In this document: positions 1 to 10,298 of the stretch, in pieces
Layout of the letters: each line of letters begins with the position of its first letter
Position numbering within the stretch: position 1 is the stretch's first letter
IMG/VR virus record: IMGVR_UViG_3300010885_027938
Coordinates: 1 to 40,771 of that record
Reading direction: 5' to 3' (one strand)
DNA length: 40,771 nt
Source of the DNA: a virus
Notes under the pieces: model-generated
What the model was told of the DNA's origin: nothing
The model's input: only the letters and a program-made list of their open reading frames with translations
Databases searched by the model: none
Position numbers and translations under genes: made by a program

Positions 1-21
1 ACTGGGCGGCGGTGAAGTACT
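1..21. repeat. Terminal direct repeat marking the circle junction (left copy)
   Basis: The first 21 bases are identical to the last 21 bases of the window (40751-40771). Joining the ends restores one open capsid gene across the junction, so the molecule is circular or circularly permuted. A 21-base overlap looks like an assembly overlap rather than a biological terminal repeat. Confidence 0.95.
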
Positions 22-265
22 CAGACGAGATCGTCAAAGCATCGTCCGTTGGGGCGGTGCCTTCCGTCAGGGTTGCCGTGCTTACCGCGAGGTCAGCATA
101 GCGAGCGTAGCGAAGGGTGTTCGTACCCTTAATGAAGCGAGCTGGGACATAAAGTCCTGGCATCGCGTGAACAGCACGAGCGCGCAGTTCCTCTTCGGCA
201 CGGGCTGAAACCAGCTGCGTGACGAGATCAGAAAAGTTCGTCGTGCTGGTAGTCGTGGTAGCCAT
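1..265 (-). CDS. Major capsid protein, N-terminal part (gene spans the junction)
   Basis: This is the first 88 codons of the major capsid protein, the subunit that builds the icosahedral head. The start ATG at 265-263 follows an AAGGAG ribosome site 9 bases upstream. The reading frame continues through base 1 into 40750 on the circle and stops at 40044, giving 323 residues in all. The N-terminal part holds a Thr/Ser-rich start, an arm with RAEEELRARAVHAMPG and a sheet typical of HK97-fold capsids of the N4-gp56 type (family assignment from memory of the pattern). It lies 12 bases after the scaffold gene, the usual scaffold-capsid order. It is split only by where the window was opened. Confidence 0.85.
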   Translation of the reverse strand, partial: MATTTTSTTNFSDLVTQLVSARAEEELRARAVHAMPGLYVPARFIKGTNTLRYARYADLAVSTATLTEGTAPTDDALTISSEYFTAAQ

Positions 266-277
266 TTATGCTACTCC

Positions 278-838
278 TTATCTATCAGCGAATGGATTTC
301 CCAACGCCTTAAGTGCATCAGAGATGCCCTTAGAGGTTGGCTTTTCTACAGGCGCGGCGGTTGCCCGACGCGCATTATTTGGATCCACTGGCGCTGGCTC
401 CGACTCCGTTGCTGGAGAGAGTGAAGATGCCTGCTTGAAGAAGTTCTCCAAGGCGGCTGCCTTCCCTACCTCATCCAGGCCACTAGTGTCCCGAAGGAAC
501 TGGTGTGCGAGTGGGTATTCCCGTGCGAGGCGTTCTTCCTTTGCAGCCTGTTCGGCGGCAACAGCCTTCTGCTCAAGTTCCCGAATCTTGGCTTGCGCCT
601 TCTCAAACTCGGTCATTGAGGATTGCTCCTGCTCTGCCTTCCACTTTGCAAGCTCTTCGGCACGCGAACGGAACTCATCAAGCTCCTTCTTTGTTGCCGT
701 CAACGCCTGATCCTTGCCTGCTAGGCGCTTCTTCCAAGTGGTGACATCCGCCTCGTTCTCAGTGGGCACAGTGGCGACCTCAGGGGTCTCCACCTCAGCC
801 GACTGCACTGGGGCGCTGTTCACGACTTCGTCAGCCAC
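278..838 (-). CDS. Scaffolding protein
   Basis: A 186-residue, highly charged protein with a long predicted coiled coil (about residues 35-105, rich in Glu, Lys, Ala and Gln) and a Pro/Ala-rich low-complexity tail. Phage scaffolds direct assembly of the procapsid and are then released; size, composition and position directly upstream of the capsid gene all fit. The start is GTG at 838, chosen because AAGGAG lies 8 bases before it. No protease domain is fused to it. The function is inferred from position and composition, since scaffold sequences are poorly conserved. Confidence 0.75.
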   Translation of the reverse strand: MADEVVNSAPVQSAEVETPEVATVPTENEADVTTWKKRLAGKDQALTATKKELDEFRSRAEELAKWKAEQEQSSMTEFEKAQAKIRELEQKAVAAEQAAKEERLAREYPLAHQFLRDTSGLDEVGKAAALENFFKQASSLSPATESEPAPVDPNNARRATAAPVEKPTSKGISDALKALGNPFADR

Positions 839-860
839 AGCATTCTCCTTTTTCTACTAC

Positions 861-879
861 CCCCGACACAGTGTCAGGG
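861..879 (-). other. Hairpin between the giant virion gene and the scaffold gene
   Basis: The inverted repeat CCCCGACAC / GTGTCAGGG, with one mismatch, sits over the stop of the 2161-residue gene and just before the scaffold ribosome site. No U-run follows, so it is more likely an RNA processing or stability element than a terminator. Confidence 0.35.
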
Positions 880-3800
880 TTTATTAATCAGATTACGTTG
901 GAGGCCATCTGCGATGGTCTCCCTGAAGTCCTTGATGTCCTGGCTCAGTGGCTTATTGATTGATGCATATGCCTCACCAAAGCTTGCGGCCTGGCCGAGG
1001 ACTGTTCCACCTGCAACTGTCTTGGCAAGCTCCTGAGGGGCCTTATAGAGCTGTGCCCCCTGACCCTGGAGTGCTGGCCTTACAATGGAGTTCTTCATCC
1101 AGGTTGGGGCAGAGAAGCCAAGGCTCTCTGGCATTGCTGGGATCATAATGTTGAGGACCCACCCAAGTTCTGGGGAGTGGAGGACCTCACTAATGAAGTC
1201 CTTGTTCCCCTCGGTGTTCTGCATCACCATCTCCCTGAAGCGCATATAGTTGATGTACCCCATACCTGGGTGTACCCACCCACCAATCCGTGGGGCAAAC
1301 ATCAGCTTCAGGATTGCTGGGATCGCCTTCTGGGTCATATAGGAGTACGGGTAGATCCCAAGGAATGGGTGGTTGATGCTCCGCTCAAACCAGGATCGGT
1401 ATGGGGAGAAGTACTGCATCTTGTCTGCAACCCTGGTCGCACGGACCAGGGAGTCAGACCAGACACCGTAGGCAACTGCAGCAACCTCACGTGCCTTTGA
1501 TGGCTCCATACCAACCTCAAGGAGGGTCCTCTCGTAGAGGCCAGCCGTCTTGGCTGCCTCAGCCCCAAGCCGCGCCTCAAGGACCGCTGGATTGGAGGCC
1601 ACCATTATGTCCTCAAGGAGGGCAGTCACAAGGTCATTTGAGTTGGTGATCCCGTAGTGCTCCGCCATTAGGGGCATATACTCTGGCGCATACTTCCCCA
1701 TCGCCCCAAACCAGGAACGTGTGGCAAGTTGGCCAGCTGTGGCATCACGTGAGATACGCTTGTACTCAAGTGGGTTCACCATATTCCACTTGGCACCACG
1801 GCTATACTTCTGGACCGTGGAGTTGACGTGGGCCACGAAGCCCTCAGCCTCCTTGCCTGCAGCAACGGTGGCATTGACCATCCCCTCTCGGTTGTAGTAA
1901 AGACCATCAGATACCTCGGTGTTCACTGAACGGTTGTCTAGGAACATCTTCCGCATCATCTCTGAGTCCGTGGCCTCAAGCCATTCACGCTTGTACTCAA
2001 GCTTAATGTCGTCAACAAGCTTCATAACCCGTGTCTCAATTGGCTCAAGGAGCCGCTGGAAGATCGGGTTACCCTTACCGAATCGGAACAGCGGGTAGAG
2101 TCGGTTGGTCATTGCCCCAATGATTGGTCGCCAGGCCTTTGCACGGCCAGTGAATCCACTGGTGACCCCAACGGCACTGAAGTCGCCAGCGGCGGCCTCC
2201 ATTATGTCCTTGACTGGGTCATTCTTGATGATGTACTCCTCAAATCGGACGCGGCCAAGGACCTCTTTGTAGATTCCCTCAATGTCGCTGCTCTCAAACC
2301 ATAGGCCCTGGATTGAGGTCTCCTTCTTGTAGGCAAGGTTGGAGACCTTGAGCATAATCTGCTCAGCCTCACGGACGGTGACACCCTTAGGAGTCGTCTT
2401 GGCAATGAAGCGTTGGATGTAGTTGTTCCTGATGACCTCTGGTCCATACTTCCTAAACTTGTCGGCCAGTCGGTCAAAGCTGTTTGGGATGACGCGGCCA
2501 GCTGCAACCTTCTTGTCAATGGCACTGACCTGGATGTGGTCAAGTGTGTCAACAAATGGAGAGGACTGTCGCGTCAGGTAGCGGCTACCGTACTGGTCTG
2601 ATACCCAGCTTAGGCGCTTGATGACCCCGTTCTCTGGGGCGACACCAAACTTGTAGAGGTTGGTTGACCCTAGATGATCAAGGATTGCCTGGAGCTCCTT
2701 TGGCAGGTTGTCCAACTCAATCTGATTCATCTCGCGGGCAGTGACCTCTGGGTGCTGTCGTACCCAGTCAATGACCTGGTCCCAGGTATGTGGCTTCCCA
2801 AAGAACTCTGCAGCTGGTTCATCGTAGTTGTTGACGACGTCCTTGGCGATCTGCTCAAGTTCAGCCAGGGCCTCACCCTTTGGGACAGTGCGGACCTCAA
2901 GCTTCTTGATGCCACTGATCTCTGATGGACTCCTGACAATTTTAGCCTTCTCAAGTGCAGCTGCTGCCACACCCTTGGCGGTGTCCATATAGTAGGTACC
3001 ATAATTGCTGTACGAGAAGATTGACTCCTCACCAAGTGCGGTTGCAGATGCAATTGCCTCCTCAGCGGTGTTGTAGACACGTGAGATGTCAATGTATGCA
3101 AGACCAGTCTTTGGGCTGTCATAGAGGCCAACGTAGAGGCCATCACGCTCAAGGAGCTTGGCATTCTTTGTGACAAATGCCTTCACCTGCTCGGCGAGGA
3201 AGGCCTTGTTGTTGAATAGGAGTTGGCGCTCAGCGCCAGAGAACTTTGCAGCAATCCCTGGGTAGACACCGACACCGAATCCCCTGTCCTTACCAGCCTC
3301 GCGTACTGTCCCCCTGATTGGGTTGTAGGTTGCACCACCACCTTCTGTGAAGGCGTACTTCTCAACGTAGGTTGGGACACTGTCAACGGCATTCTGGAGT
3401 GGGACCTTCTTCCCGCCATCAGACTTACCGTGAAGTGCGTCAATCCTGTCAAGGAGGTCACGGCGTGCGACCTGGGTCAGTGTTCGGTTACTGATGATGG
3501 TTGCCCTTGAATAGAAGTCAAGGGTTGGCTTTGTCACACTCTCATCATTGGTGATGAAGAGCCTGTCAAAGACTTCCTTCATCCGTGGGTCCATCTCTGT
3601 CTTAATTGGCGCCCCAGTCATACCGCTCCATAGCTTGGAGAGCCAGGCACGCATACGGTAGAAGACATCCTCAAGGTCTCGGATTGGTGCCTCACCTGTG
3701 TGGAGGTACTTAGTGAAGTCTTCAGCAAAGCGTTCCTCTGCAGCGACCTCCCACTTCCCGTTCTTGACGCCATAGATGTCAAGGACGAGGGCATTGTCCT

Positions 3801-6800
3801 CTGGGGTCAGCTGTCGTCGTGCGACGTGTCCGATTTCGTGGATGGCAGTCTCAATGTCTGCTCCCTTGAAGAGCTTGATCATAGCACGTCCATCCTTTGC
3901 AAAGGAGGTACTACCGAGGACATCCTCGCCACGCTTCTGAAAGAATTGGGCAATGATCTCTGGATTCACACCGCCGAATCCACCTTGTCGCTGGCCTCCA
4001 GCTGCCGTGATTGCATCAACGGCAGTACCAATCTGCTCTGAGGTTGGTCGCTCCATTGAGTCAACGCCCTTATTGATCCAACTGTGTGGCTCAATGTTGC
4101 CGCGCTTGAGGTCCCAGAGGAACCACTGCTTCTGGGCTCCAGAGAGCTCGCTTATACCTGGATATTCCTTCTCTAAAGACCTAGCAACGTCATCAATCCA
4201 GTCGTTCATAACGTGGGCTACGCTGTTTTCGTAAACATTTGCTGTTGGAACCTTGTTCTTCAGGTACTCTGGCAACTCATTAAAAGCTGAAGTAACAGTA
4301 TCTGGAAGGGCAACGTTCCATCCCTTTCCACGAAGAGTTGACTGAATACCTGGCGCACTCGTTCCAGAGACTTCAGCAAGTCCCTTCCTTGTTCCAATGA
4401 CAACCTCGTCACCAAGCATTGTAAACTTCTGCCCGACTGGAAGTGACTGCTCAAGCATTGTGCGAACGTATTTCTTGACTTCTGCAAGTTGACCAGAACG
4501 TGAAAATATATCAGATACAAGCTGCTCAAGTCGTCCAGACTCAATGGCCTTCTCAAAGATGTATGCTGACATCTGTCGGTCAACGGCACCACGGCTTAGG
4601 GACGGGGTCATCACCTCAACGGCAAATGTACCGACCTTTACACCAGCGCCAGGAATTAGGGTCAGTCGGTCAGCAAGGAGTTCTGGAGTCTCACCAGGTC
4701 GTAGCTTAAACCAAGAAGGATTATCATTGGCAAAGACCAAGGTCTTAATCGCTCGTCCAATGTTTTCCTCAGAGATCTCAATCCCTCGGTAACCCTTTGG
4801 TCCACTGGTTGGAAACTTCTTTTCAACAACACCTGGAATCTCGTTCTTAAACCTAAGGCCAAGATCCTCGGCTGAAACTCCAGCTCGGACATCTGAGCCC
4901 CACTTAGCAGCAAATTCAGCAAGGTCCTCTGGTCCACGGACGCGGAGGAATGTGTAGAGTGCGGCGTTGGGGGTGAGGCCAGTGTTTGCCGAGAGCAAGC
5001 CGAAGACGACGCGGTTGGTTACCTCAATGTTGTTCTGAAAGTCAATCCCCTTTGAGGCCCAGATCTTTTTATAGAGCTTTACGCGAAGTTCTCCAGGCAT
5101 ATTCTTAACAATCCCCTGGGCCTGAATGATTGCCTCATCAATGAGGCCAAATGGCGCTGGGTCATCAAGGCCTGCAATCCCACCTGGGAGTGCAAATGGC
5201 TTCTCTGCCCCAGGGAATGTGATGGTCTCAATTGGGGACTTCTTACCAAGTAGTGCAACACCAGATTCCTTGGCTGCCTGGAGCATCCTTGGAGTTGGCT
5301 GAATCCGTTCAGCAATAGCCAGGATCTCCTCTGGGGTCGCATTCTTGAATTCTGTTGTGGCCGACTTGATTGTCTTATTGAGGGTCTCAGTGATTGCAAT
5401 GGCATCCTCAAATGATGAGACGCCCTCAATGCCAAAGGTGTGCTTGAGGTACCAGTCCTCAATGGTGATCCCCTGATTACGTGCACCAGTGCGTGCGACG
5501 TGGTCTAGGATTGCAGTTAGGTCAGCAGCATCCTTTGGTGCAAACTCTGGGAAGTAGGCCTTGGCAATTGCTCCGCGGCGGAAGATGGTCTCTGGGAGCT
5601 CGCCAAAGGTCTTTGGGTATGAGGAGCGTGCGAGTGCGGACTCACGGACCAGTTTGCCGTATGACTTCATACGGGCAAGGTCAATGACGTCAAGGAGCTC
5701 ACGGGAGCCCTTACCAAGTTCAGCAAAGGCATCGCGGGCGTACTTGTCTGCGGCCTCCTTGGTGAGGCCCCAACCGAACTGCATACTCCGTGAGAGGTAG
5801 TCAGCACCGAGGACCTCATCCTGGGCATAGCGGATGAGTGTGCTCTTGTCTCGGCTCAGTACGTCAACGGCTGCGTCAGTGGCAAACTCTAGGTTGCTTC
5901 CGCCCTGGGCCTCACCGACCTTGAGGAGGAACTGTGGGTCCTTAGAAACCGCAGAATTAGAGAGGGATGAACCAAGTCGTCGCTGCAGGTTGACGGCTTC
6001 CTCCCGTCGGACAAATGTCATATACTCTGGGACGTCTCCGCTAGAGAAGAGCTTGACAAGGTCATCAAACTCCCTGCGTGGGATCTTTGCCTCAGTAAGG
6101 ACCTGGCGGATCGTTGTCCCAGCACTCCACTGAGAGTCAAGGGCCTTCTCAACGGTCCCACCCTCTGTGACAATTGTGTGAAGTTTCTTTAGGATATTTG
6201 CTGCGGCCTCATCAAAGCGTGCGCGGAAGGCCTGGGTTGCAACCTGGACCAACTCTGACTTTGCTGCGCCAGCTGTGGTGAGGACAAGGTCACCAACACC
6301 AGCCTTGACCTCTGATTCACCAATGATTGTACCGAGCTTATCTAGTGCCCAGGTACCACCCTTTGCGGAGACTGTCCTGGTCCAGGCCTGGAGCATATTG
6401 TTTGAGAGGGCTCCAGCAAAGAACTTGTTCTTTGCGTCACCAATCTTTCCAAATGTCTTAGACCAGATCTGTCCTGGGATCTCCCATTTATTGAAGAATG
6501 CGATCTGTTTTGCTGCATCAGCGATGACCTTCTTCTGTGCATCAATGACGACTGTCTCAGCACCAGATGCAACAAGCTCTGCAAGGCGTCGCTCTGCTGC
6601 AGTTGCACCAGCACGTAGCATCTCTGACCCGCCAGCCCTGGAGATCTTGCTTGCAAGTGCGGCGAGCTCAAATGGCTTACCAACTGGGATTAGGTTCAAT
6701 GGATCTGAGAGGGCAGTGAATAGGAAATTGACGATACCATTTGATGAGAATGCGCCGTATGCCTCACCCTTTGGTGACCCAAACTTGTCCACCCAACTCG

Positions 6801-7359
6801 TTGCAATCTCATCAATGGTTGCACCACGTCGGTACTGGTCAATGATTCCCCTCTGGACACTCTCTGGAAGCGTCCCGCCTGGGATGACTGCAGAGACAAG
6901 GCTCACAAGGTCAAACTTGTTTTCAATGACATTCTGGATCTTCGCTCGCGCCACAGCTTCTTGTATACCCTGAGATGGCCCAGTGAGAACCTCCATCGCA
7001 CCATTCACTGGAGCATTGGCAAACTCCTCAACACCAGACATATCAATCTTCTTTGGCACAACCTTACCAATGGTTGAGTCAACGACTCCGCCAACGGCGC
7101 CAATTGCTGGCTGTGCAATGAGTGGCCCAACGACTGGGAGCCCCTCAATACCCTGGACAACGGCCTTAGTTAGGCCAGTCCCAAATGCGGCGACATTGCC
7201 AGCACTCTGGATCATTGTACCAGCTGGGTTACTTAGTCCGACGGAGACGCGACCAACATTAGCTAGGTCCTGACCTCCGCCGCCAGTGTTGATTCCAACT
7301 GATGGAGGAAGACCACCATTGCTTGGGGTACCGCTACCGCCACCTCCAATGAGCGGCAT
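874..7359 (-). CDS. Giant virion (internal/ejection) protein with HExxH metallopeptidase motif
   Basis: A 2161-residue protein, the largest in the genome at 16% of its length. The N-terminus is Gly-rich (residues 3-30), followed by alternating Gly/Ala hydrophobic stretches (about 45-95) that could touch membranes. A zinc-peptidase signature HEIGH lies at residues 1174-1178. Residues about 1330-1480 form a compact alpha/beta region unlike the helical remainder. The C-terminal 500 residues contain aromatic, Pro-rich segments of a kind I recall in very large phage internal proteins. It lies between portal-side genes and the scaffold, where podovirus ejection proteins often sit. I infer an internal virion protein delivered with the DNA, with a possible wall- or protein-cleaving activity. 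A tape-measure role is the main alternative. The start ATG overlaps the preceding stop (TAATG). Confidence 0.6.
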   Translation of the reverse strand: MPLIGGGGSGTPSNGGLPPSVGINTGGGGQDLANVGRVSVGLSNPAGTMIQSAGNVAAFGTGLTKAVVQGIEGLPVVGPLIAQPAIGAVGGVVDSTIGKVVPKKIDMSGVEEFANAPVNGAMEVLTGPSQGIQEAVARAKIQNVIENKFDLVSLVSAVIPGGTLPESVQRGIIDQYRRGATIDEIATSWVDKFGSPKGEAYGAFSSNGIVNFLFTALSDPLNLIPVGKPFELAALASKISRAGGSEMLRAGATAAERRLAELVASGAETVVIDAQKKVIADAAKQIAFFNKWEIPGQIWSKTFGKIGDAKNKFFAGALSNNMLQAWTRTVSAKGGTWALDKLGTIIGESEVKAGVGDLVLTTAGAAKSELVQVATQAFRARFDEAAANILKKLHTIVTEGGTVEKALDSQWSAGTTIRQVLTEAKIPRREFDDLVKLFSSGDVPEYMTFVRREEAVNLQRRLGSSLSNSAVSKDPQFLLKVGEAQGGSNLEFATDAAVDVLSRDKSTLIRYAQDEVLGADYLSRSMQFGWGLTKEAADKYARDAFAELGKGSRELLDVIDLARMKSYGKLVRESALARSSYPKTFGELPETIFRRGAIAKAYFPEFAPKDAADLTAILDHVARTGARNQGITIEDWYLKHTFGIEGVSSFEDAIAITETLNKTIKSATTEFKNATPEEILAIAERIQPTPRMLQAAKESGVALLGKKSPIETITFPGAEKPFALPGGIAGLDDPAPFGLIDEAIIQAQGIVKNMPGELRVKLYKKIWASKGIDFQNNIEVTNRVVFGLLSANTGLTPNAALYTFLRVRGPEDLAEFAAKWGSDVRAGVSAEDLGLRFKNEIPGVVEKKFPTSGPKGYRGIEISEENIGRAIKTLVFANDNPSWFKLRPGETPELLADRLTLIPGAGVKVGTFAVEVMTPSLSRGAVDRQMSAYIFEKAIESGRLEQLVSDIFSRSGQLAEVKKYVRTMLEQSLPVGQKFTMLGDEVVIGTRKGLAEVSGTSAPGIQSTLRGKGWNVALPDTVTSAFNELPEYLKNKVPTANVYENSVAHVMNDWIDDVARSLEKEYPGISELSGAQKQWFLWDLKRGNIEPHSWINKGVDSMERPTSEQIGTAVDAITAAGGQRQGGFGGVNPEIIAQFFQKRGEDVLGSTSFAKDGRAMIKLFKGADIETAIHEIGHVARRQLTPEDNALVLDIYGVKNGKWEVAAEERFAEDFTKYLHTGEAPIRDLEDVFYRMRAWLSKLWSGMTGAPIKTEMDPRMKEVFDRLFITNDESVTKPTLDFYSRATIISNRTLTQVARRDLLDRIDALHGKSDGGKKVPLQNAVDSVPTYVEKYAFTEGGGATYNPIRGTVREAGKDRGFGVGVYPGIAAKFSGAERQLLFNNKAFLAEQVKAFVTKNAKLLERDGLYVGLYDSPKTGLAYIDISRVYNTAEEAIASATALGEESIFSYSNYGTYYMDTAKGVAAAALEKAKIVRSPSEISGIKKLEVRTVPKGEALAELEQIAKDVVNNYDEPAAEFFGKPHTWDQVIDWVRQHPEVTAREMNQIELDNLPKELQAILDHLGSTNLYKFGVAPENGVIKRLSWVSDQYGSRYLTRQSSPFVDTLDHIQVSAIDKKVAAGRVIPNSFDRLADKFRKYGPEVIRNNYIQRFIAKTTPKGVTVREAEQIMLKVSNLAYKKETSIQGLWFESSDIEGIYKEVLGRVRFEEYIIKNDPVKDIMEAAAGDFSAVGVTSGFTGRAKAWRPIIGAMTNRLYPLFRFGKGNPIFQRLLEPIETRVMKLVDDIKLEYKREWLEATDSEMMRKMFLDNRSVNTEVSDGLYYNREGMVNATVAAGKEAEGFVAHVNSTVQKYSRGAKWNMVNPLEYKRISRDATAGQLATRSWFGAMGKYAPEYMPLMAEHYGITNSNDLVTALLEDIMVASNPAVLEARLGAEAAKTAGLYERTLLEVGMEPSKAREVAAVAYGVWSDSLVRATRVADKMQYFSPYRSWFERSINHPFLGIYPYSYMTQKAIPAILKLMFAPRIGGWVHPGMGYINYMRFREMVMQNTEGNKDFISEVLHSPELGWVLNIMIPAMPESLGFSAPTWMKNSIVRPALQGQGAQLYKAPQELAKTVAGGTVLGQAASFGEAYASINKPLSQDIKDFRETIADGLQRNLINKP

Positions 7360-10298
7360 TACTTAGCCACCATAGTAGAATTGCTTCCAGGCAATCTAAT
7401 TATTCTGTCGCGTGCTGCCTCAGCTTTTCCAGCAGCGGTAAGGGCATACGCCTTTGCCATCCTAAGATCGGCAGCATTAACTGTAACCTTAGGGGCAGAT
7501 GGACGTGCAATATCCACTGATGGAAGAACTTTTGCGGATGCAACAACTGTTGGTTTAATGGCTTGCATATTTCTAAAGTAGTCAGATCCAGGTGTTGCCG
7601 CTGCTGGGGACGTGCCGCCAAGGTAATTTGTCCTTGCGGTGGTACCAACTGTCTGGTAGTCTGTTGGCTTGGTTGGGTTAATGTTGATAACATCTGGTAA
7701 TGGGTTATTTCCATTCTGCTGTCCCATACCTTGGGCAAAACCAGCAATTGCTCCGCCAATTGCCCCTGGGATTGCACCAATTCCGCCAGCAGATAGGCCA
7801 GCAAGTCCACCAGCCGCAGCACCGCCAATGATTGGATTCCATATTGAAGCGGCCTGCTGCTGCCTAATCTCTGGCTTAAGTGTCCAAATTCCAGGCTCGG
7901 TCTCGGTATACTTTTCCTTATTCGGTACAACAAAATTTAAGAACTGTGTATTTTTTTCTGCATTGATATTATTATCTTTTGTTCCGAATATAGCTGCCTT
8001 TAGTTCTGAAATTCTAGCATTCATTGATGCTTGCTGGAATGAGTCTGCGACACCAAGTTCACCCATCCTAAATGCTTGTACTTGCAGATTTCCCAACTCA
8101 ATAGTATTTGCCTTTGTAGTAATCTCAGTTATTGCAGCAGATGTTGCATTTGCAAGGTCTTCACCAATAATTTGACTCATATTGAGTATTGCTTGATTTT
8201 TTGGGTCTGCAAGCATTTGTGGAAGATTTTCTGCAAGTTTTCGCAACGCAGTAGGATTACCTGTTCCGCCGATCATAGCGTACAGTGACTTCACATTGAT
8301 TGCTGGAATTGTGCTTGATCCGCTTACTCCAGACTTTATTGAGTCACCCTTAGCTGGAATTAAAATTCCAGTCTCTGAATTCCCAGTCATTACGGAATCA
8401 AATGGGTTCTGGTCGTAAGTCGTACCATCATTCTTAATAAATGTCTCAGAACCGTCTTCCATAATGTATTTCCATCCCCAATTTTCAAGTGCTGGATTGC
8501 CCATAGTGTCAATTCCCTCAACTTGAATTTCATTTGATGCAACAATTGACTGTAGAACTGGGAGGAACTCACCACCAACCTCTTTCCAGGTAATCTGGTT
8601 AAGTCTTCCACTCGTTGCGGCAAGGTTAGTACCAATAACAGTACCCTTTGGACCAATGGACGGTAGATCAACAGTTTTCTTGCTAATGACGCCATCTTTA
8701 ACAGTGACCTCTTGTGCCTTCGTCCCGCTAATGAGTCCAGCAACGTTTGCAAGTGTTGCCCCAATAGATCCATTTGTATAGAACTCTTGGATATTAAAGT
8801 TCTTTCCACCAAGTGTAATGGTGACGTCCATTGCGCCCTCAAAGGTAAGTTGGTCAGCGGATGGAACCATCTGGCCAAGTGCAACGGAGGCTGAATTCAG
8901 GAGGTAACTCATCAGGATTGTCTGGTCCTGTGAGAACTCTGGTGGAACCAGTCGTGAGAGGTCATCCTTTGTAAGAGCGCCGTACTTTGTCATTGTCCCA
9001 TCCTGTCCAGTGAGGATTGGGCTTAGGTAGGCTGCCCACTCATTGAAGGCCTTATTGAGGAGGAAGTCATCCTGTCCAGCGGCCTGGACGTCGCGGGAAA
9101 ACTGGGTTGCAGCGTCAGCAATCTCATCAACCTTGGAAGCACTGCCAGTCCTGTAGTAGACCTTACTTGCCTTCTGGAAGAATGCAAGGTCGTCCTCACT
9201 GCCACTTGAGGCGTAGACCTTACGTGCGTTGTAGACGAGGCTTGTGACCTCCTTGTCGTAGAAGTTCCTCATAGCGAAGCCGCTGTCAAGTCCAGCTGCA
9301 ACGAGGCGTTCGTCAATGCTGATGACACCTGAGTCAACAAGCCGCATATACGATGCAATGACCTCTGGGTTGGCGATGACGTCCTCAATGGTGAATGGGT
9401 CTCCCTTGGAGAGCTTCTCCATTGAGACTGGGTCAACTGGTACACCAGACTGTGTTGCAGCAATTGCGTAGAGGTTGAGGATACTGGCCTTGTCTCCACC
9501 AGATCCCTTCTTTGCTTTGGCAACAGCAGCAGAAGCTGCAGCGGATGATGCACGGCTTGCATTGACTGAGATGGCTGCCTGGATCGCGGTGTCAAGGGTG
9601 CTCCCGCGCTCCACCCCAGAGGCGAGGATTGACTGCCTGAAGTTGCGTGCCCAGTTAGAGTACTCACTGTAGCTGATCTTATTAGCAGTGAGGAGGTTGT
9701 CCTTCTTTGCCTTCTCGGTATTCCACTCCGCAATCTTTGCTGAGTTTAGTGCGCTGCTGTAGGCCTCCGATGATGGGTCAAGTTGTGAGAGTGCAGTCTC
9801 AACGATTCCCCTGAAGTCACCAATGGAGATTCGGTTCTCTGAGAGCTTGTTAGCCAGGAGTGAGACGTAGGAGCTAGTTGTTGACTCAACTGCGGACGAG
9901 AATGTGGCCTTGTCCTGTGCGTCAGTTGACTCCATTGCACGTGTCTTAAGGAAGTTAATGACGTCAGCGTAGTTTGATCCACCAGTGTTGTTGAAGTCCG
10001 TAATCATCCCATTGTAGGTCCGCTTGATGTCAAAGTTGTTTGCTGCTTCAATCTTCTGTGAGATTGCTGTCCACTCAGTTGTACCCTGCTCAATCCCAGA
10101 GAGGTTACCGATCTCTTCGTAGAATGAGATGACGTCTGCCATTGTTGGAATGCTTCCATTAAATTCTGTCCCATTGTAGAAAGCATTCATAAAGACTGAC
10201 TCTTCTTGAGCCTTCTGCTGCTGAACCAGCGAGCGGATGGAATCAGAGAGGTTTGATGACCCAGCTACGATTCTTCCGAACTGACCACGTCGTGCCAT
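7359..10298 (-). CDS. Large virion protein with glycine-zipper segment
   Basis: A 979-residue protein encoded directly after the portal gene (TAATG overlap) and before the giant protein. It is mostly helical, rich in Ala, Ser, Asp and Lys, with no domain I recognise. Near residues 823-858 there is a glycine zipper (GGAAAGGLAGLSAGGIGAIP and onward), a membrane-inserting pattern common in phage ejection and tape-measure proteins. I infer a second internal virion protein that helps DNA cross the cell envelope. Base composition changes inside the gene: the part encoding the C-terminal half (about 7.4-8.8 kb) is clearly AT-richer than the rest, suggesting a recombinant origin. Confidence 0.55.
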   Translation of the reverse strand: MARRGQFGRIVAGSSNLSDSIRSLVQQQKAQEESVFMNAFYNGTEFNGSIPTMADVISFYEEIGNLSGIEQGTTEWTAISQKIEAANNFDIKRTYNGMITDFNNTGGSNYADVINFLKTRAMESTDAQDKATFSSAVESTTSSYVSLLANKLSENRISIGDFRGIVETALSQLDPSSEAYSSALNSAKIAEWNTEKAKKDNLLTANKISYSEYSNWARNFRQSILASGVERGSTLDTAIQAAISVNASRASSAAASAAVAKAKKGSGGDKASILNLYAIAATQSGVPVDPVSMEKLSKGDPFTIEDVIANPEVIASYMRLVDSGVISIDERLVAAGLDSGFAMRNFYDKEVTSLVYNARKVYASSGSEDDLAFFQKASKVYYRTGSASKVDEIADAATQFSRDVQAAGQDDFLLNKAFNEWAAYLSPILTGQDGTMTKYGALTKDDLSRLVPPEFSQDQTILMSYLLNSASVALGQMVPSADQLTFEGAMDVTITLGGKNFNIQEFYTNGSIGATLANVAGLISGTKAQEVTVKDGVISKKTVDLPSIGPKGTVIGTNLAATSGRLNQITWKEVGGEFLPVLQSIVASNEIQVEGIDTMGNPALENWGWKYIMEDGSETFIKNDGTTYDQNPFDSVMTGNSETGILIPAKGDSIKSGVSGSSTIPAINVKSLYAMIGGTGNPTALRKLAENLPQMLADPKNQAILNMSQIIGEDLANATSAAITEITTKANTIELGNLQVQAFRMGELGVADSFQQASMNARISELKAAIFGTKDNNINAEKNTQFLNFVVPNKEKYTETEPGIWTLKPEIRQQQAASIWNPIIGGAAAGGLAGLSAGGIGAIPGAIGGAIAGFAQGMGQQNGNNPLPDVININPTKPTDYQTVGTTARTNYLGGTSPAAATPGSDYFRNMQAIKPTVVASAKVLPSVDIARPSAPKVTVNAADLRMAKAYALTAAGKAEAARDRIIRLPGSNSTMVAK

